Assembly: GCA_041584055.1 (NCBI GenBank)
Contig: JBFHER010000065.1
Span: 1 to 16,135 of the forward strand
Length of the DNA stretch: 16,135 bases
Source: JBFHER01 sp041584055
GTDB lineage: Bacteria; Bacteroidota; Bacteroidia; Bacteroidales; UBA5342
Direction of reading: 5' to 3'
This document shows, in pieces, positions 14,085 to 16,135 of the stretch. Each line of letters opens with the position of its first letter. Positions within the stretch are counted from its first letter, which is position 1. Under the pieces are notes generated by a model. It was not told the origin of the DNA, searched no databases, and worked only from the letters and a program-made list of their open reading frames with translations. The position numbers were made by a program, and so were the translations under genes.

Positions 14085-15626
14085 ATGTCTGATCTTGCAA
14101 AGAAAATACAAGAGTTTGAAGCAAAAAATAAATCCGCTGAAGCAGGTGGTGGAAAAGAACGAATTCAGCGCCAACATGATGGTGGAAAGAAAACGGCCAG
14201 AGAAAGGTTAAAGGATCTGTTGGATCCGGGATCTTTTGTAGAAGTTGATAAAATGGTTGTACACCGTTCGTCTCAGTTTGGGATGGATAAAAACAAAATC
14301 CTTGGCGATGGTGTGGTGAGCGGATATGGAAAAATTGATGGCAGATTGGTCTATGTTTTTGCTCAGGACTTTACGGTGTTTGGAGGAACTTTGAGCCGTT
14401 CCAATGCCGACAAGATTACAAAGATTATGAAGCTGGCCATGAAAATGGGAGCACCTTTGATAGGGTTGAACGATTCAGGAGGGGCACGCATACAGGAAGG
14501 TGTGCAGAGTCTTGCAGGGTATGCTGATATCTTTCAGTTGAATGTCAAAGCTTCTGGTGTAATACCTCAGATTTCTGCCATCATGGGACCCTGCGCAGGT
14601 GGAGCCGTGTATTCGCCCGCTTTAACCGATTTTATCATGATGGTAAAAAATACAAGTTATATGTTTGTTACCGGGCCTGATGTGATAAAAACAGTAACTC
14701 ATGAAGAGGTAACAAAGGAAGCGCTAGGAGGTGCAATGACCCATAATTCTAAAAGCGGGGTCGCACATTTTACTGCTGAAGACGACGAACAGGCCATGAT
14801 GATGCTCAGGGAATTGATTGGTTTTCTCCCTTCAAATAACATGCAGGAAGCACCTTTGAAGCCTTGTACGGATAAAATAAACAGGGAGGATGAATCCCTG
14901 ATGTCACTGATTCCGGATGACCCAAATAAGCCTTACGATATGAAAGAACTGATTGCAACAGTTGTTGATGATCAGTTGTTCTTTGAAGTACAACCTCACT
15001 TTGCTCAAAATATCATCGTTGGATTTGGTCGATTGAATGGGAAAAGCGTTGGGATTGTTGCAAATCAGCCGGCCCATCTTGCCGGGGTTCTGGATATAGA
15101 TTCTTCTGTAAAAGGTGCCAGATTTGTTCGTTTCTGTGATGCTTTTAATATTCCACTTATAACCTTTGTGGATGTGCCCGGATTTTTGCCAGGCACAACT
15201 CAGGAATATGGTGGCATCATAAAACATGGCGCTAAACTTCTGTATGCCTTTGCAGAAGCAACCACGCCTAAAATTACCGTGATCACAAGAAAAGCCTATG
15301 GCGGGGCATACGATGTTATGGCCAGTAAACATATCGGAGCAGATGTGAATTATGCATATCCGTCAGCAGAAATAGCAGTGATGGGTGCCGATGGCGCAAT
15401 TAATATTCTGTATCGCAGCAAAGTGAATACGGAAGAAGAGCGTGAAAAAGCAGTGGAGGAATACAAAGATGCATTTGCGAATCCTTATAAAGCAGCTGAG
15501 CTTGGCTATGTGGATGAAATAATTCTTCCGAAAGAAACACGTCTAAAATTAATATTGGCTCTGGATATGACAAAGAATAAGCGGGATTCCAACCCAATGA
15601 AAAAACACGGAAATATACCGCTGTAG
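14085..15626 (+). CDS. pccB: Propionyl-CoA carboxylase beta subunit (carboxyltransferase)
   Basis: This 513-residue carboxyltransferase has two crotonase-like halves and moves CO2 from carboxybiotin to acyl-CoA. Landmarks are GGKKTARERLKDLLDPGSF, LNDSGGARIQEGVQSL, IMGPCAGGAVYSPA, FVDVPGFLPGTTQEYGGIIKHGAKLLYA and RKAYGGAYDVMASKH. D410, in AYDVM, is at the position that favours propionyl-CoA in actinobacterial PccB; acetyl-CoA enzymes have a hydrophobic residue there. It ends with the typical RDSNPMKKHGNIPL. The methylmalonyl-CoA decarboxylase alpha subunit (MmdA) is very similar. The presence of an ATP-dependent biotin carboxylase in the same operon, and the lack of a membrane subunit, favour propionyl-CoA carboxylase. 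The ATG is 32 bases after the carrier gene. No obvious intrinsic terminator follows; repeats begin within 20 bases of the stop. Confidence 0.95.
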   Translation: MSDLAKKIQEFEAKNKSAEAGGGKERIQRQHDGGKKTARERLKDLLDPGSFVEVDKMVVHRSSQFGMDKNKILGDGVVSGYGKIDGRLVYVFAQDFTVFGGTLSRSNADKITKIMKLAMKMGAPLIGLNDSGGARIQEGVQSLAGYADIFQLNVKASGVIPQISAIMGPCAGGAVYSPALTDFIMMVKNTSYMFVTGPDVIKTVTHEEVTKEALGGAMTHNSKSGVAHFTAEDDEQAMMMLRELIGFLPSNNMQEAPLKPCTDKINREDESLMSLIPDDPNKPYDMKELIATVVDDQLFFEVQPHFAQNIIVGFGRLNGKSVGIVANQPAHLAGVLDIDSSVKGARFVRFCDAFNIPLITFVDVPGFLPGTTQEYGGIIKHGAKLLYAFAEATTPKITVITRKAYGGAYDVMASKHIGADVNYAYPSAEIAVMGADGAINILYRSKVNTEEEREKAVEEYKDAFANPYKAAELGYVDEIILPKETRLKLILALDMTKNKRDSNPMKKHGNIPL

Positions 15627-15675
15627 ATGATGGTTGGTGATGGAATGTTGAAGTGTTGAAATGATAAAACATTGA

Positions 15676-15706
15676 AGAGTCGAAAGGTCATAGAGTCGAA
15701 AGGTCA
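15676..15706. repeat. Tandem repeat, 16-base unit, two copies
   Basis: AGAGTCGAAAGGTCA occurs at 15676-15690 and 15692-15706, one base apart, and a third copy begins (AGAG) before the match ends. It is preceded by degenerate TGTTGAA(G/A) units at about 15646-15661. Confidence 0.9.
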
Positions 15707-15780
15707 AAGAGGGGGCTTAACGATGCATTCAGTGAAAACATTTCTTATGAATTAATACATGAGCTTGCGAATAATTAAAA

Positions 15781-15944
15781 GCTCCGAAGGAGCGACATCA
15801 TTTTAGCCCCGTGCCACGCGCGGGGTATAAATACGCGAAATGAATATAGGCCGGCAAAATATTTCCCCAAAAATTGCAAATTATAACCGGCCGCACATCG
15901 AAACCTACCCGAAGCAAATTGCACGGATTTAAGGTGCAAATCCG
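15781..15944. repeat. Cluster of palindromes, REP/MITE-like
   Basis: Four inverted repeats follow one another: GCTCC-GAA-GGAGC (15781-15793); CCCCGTGC-CAC-GCGCGGGG (15807-15825, eight pairs with one wobble); GGCCGG (15849-15854) against CCGGCC (15887-15892); and CGGATTT (15924-15930) against AAATCCG (15938-15944). TTGCAC/GTGCAA (15919-15924, 15934-15939) gives an alternative to the last stem. The block is clearly richer in G+C than the surrounding sequence. Its make-up resembles non-autonomous palindromic elements spread between genes. No transposase is nearby. Confidence 0.6.
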
Positions 15945-15975
15945 CGCTGGCGAAATGTCCCGCGTCACGAAAATA

Positions 15976-16010
15976 AATGTTTGAAATGTTGAAATGTTGG
16001 AATGTTTTGG
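15976..16010. repeat. Degenerate TGTTGAAA tandem repeat
   Basis: About four imperfect copies of an eight-to-nine-base unit (TGTTTGAAA, TGTTGAAA, TGTTGGAA, TGTTTTGGAA) run together. The same unit occurs at 15646-15661 on the other side of the palindrome block, so the block is flanked by related repeats. Confidence 0.75.
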
Positions 16011-16046
16011 AACCTTATAAAAGAACCATTCTCTAAACCGTGTTCA

Positions 16047-16135
16047 TTATTCACAATCAGGCCCATTGTAACCAAAAATATGATTTTTAATGATGTATTT
16101 CCCTACTTCATCCGGCACCAATTTACAAAAGGAGC
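16047..16135 (-). CDS. Possible C-terminal end of a gene entering from the right edge
   Basis: On the minus strand a frame is open from the window edge for 28 residues and stops with TAA at 16047-16049. The text (for example LVPDEVGKYIIKNHIF and the ending GYNGPDCE) and its codon choice look like real protein, but I recognise no family. If real, the gene would converge with pccB, with the repeat region between them. A competing plus-strand frame starts with ATG at 16080 and is also open to the edge. Only one of the two is likely to be real, and the visible part is too short to decide. Confidence 0.33.
   Translation of the reverse strand, partial: SFCKLVPDEVGKYIIKNHIFGYNGPDCE

Larger units (their letters stand above)
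15627..16135. other. Repeat-rich non-coding region after pccB
   Basis: These 509 bases hold no convincing complete gene. From left to right: short degenerate and exact tandem repeats (15641-15706), a block of nested palindromes rich in G+C (15781-15960), a second set of degenerate repeats (15976-16010), and a short minus-strand frame entering from the right edge (16047-16135). This is the usual place for such material, between what look like convergent genes. Confidence 0.6.

Noticed and set aside
14904..15332. 142-codon open frame on the minus strand inside pccB
   Set aside because: It lies antisense to conserved carboxyltransferase sequence, has no family resemblance and is explained by codon bias of the real gene.

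Overview
The window reads as a chromosomal segment of a Bacteroidota bacterium, probably Bacteroidales-like. The evidence is AT-rich DNA, start codons without clear Shine-Dalgarno sequences, TAnnTTTG-type -7 promoter boxes, a C-terminal receiver domain typical of Bacteroidota hybrid kinases, and a plant/cyanobacterial-like form of GlgC. I see no rRNA, tRNA, CRISPR array, transposase or phage gene.

Layout. The left edge (1-381) holds the last part of a response regulator or hybrid histidine kinase. It is followed by a cysteine-rich DUF3795 protein (464-895). A glycogen block lies on the minus strand: glgA (3775-5187) and a glgC copy (2502-3767) form an operon closed by a strong intrinsic terminator. 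A second, diverged glgC paralogue (907-2181) lies beyond it. The middle (5598-9041) carries single genes: a DUF2007 protein, an Rrf2-family regulator, a secreted YceI-like protein, truA on the minus strand, and a YfcE/MJ0936-type metallophosphoesterase. Next comes a two-gene unit of unknown role, a small lipoprotein plus a 737-residue helical/TPR protein (9078-11722). The right part is a three-gene acyl-CoA carboxylase operon (12012-15626): biotin carboxylase, a separate biotin carrier protein and a carboxyltransferase that looks propionyl-CoA specific. The last 509 bases are non-coding, with tandem repeats and a cluster of palindromes resembling a REP/MITE-type element. A short open frame enters from the right edge on the minus strand.

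How the genes work together. GlgC makes ADP-glucose from glucose-1-phosphate and ATP, and GlgA polymerises it into glycogen. The extra GlgC carries an Arg where the family has a Gly in the sugar-phosphate loop, so it may be a regulatory partner rather than a second enzyme. The carboxylase operon would interconvert propionyl-CoA and methylmalonyl-CoA using ATP and bicarbonate. The other genes share no obvious pathway.

The points I would look at first are the divergent GlgC pair, a long dyad directly abutting the promoter box of the phosphoesterase gene, four genes with a -7 box only 3-5 bases before the start codon (probable leaderless transcripts), and the lipoprotein/TPR pair. I found no clear new defence or mobile system.
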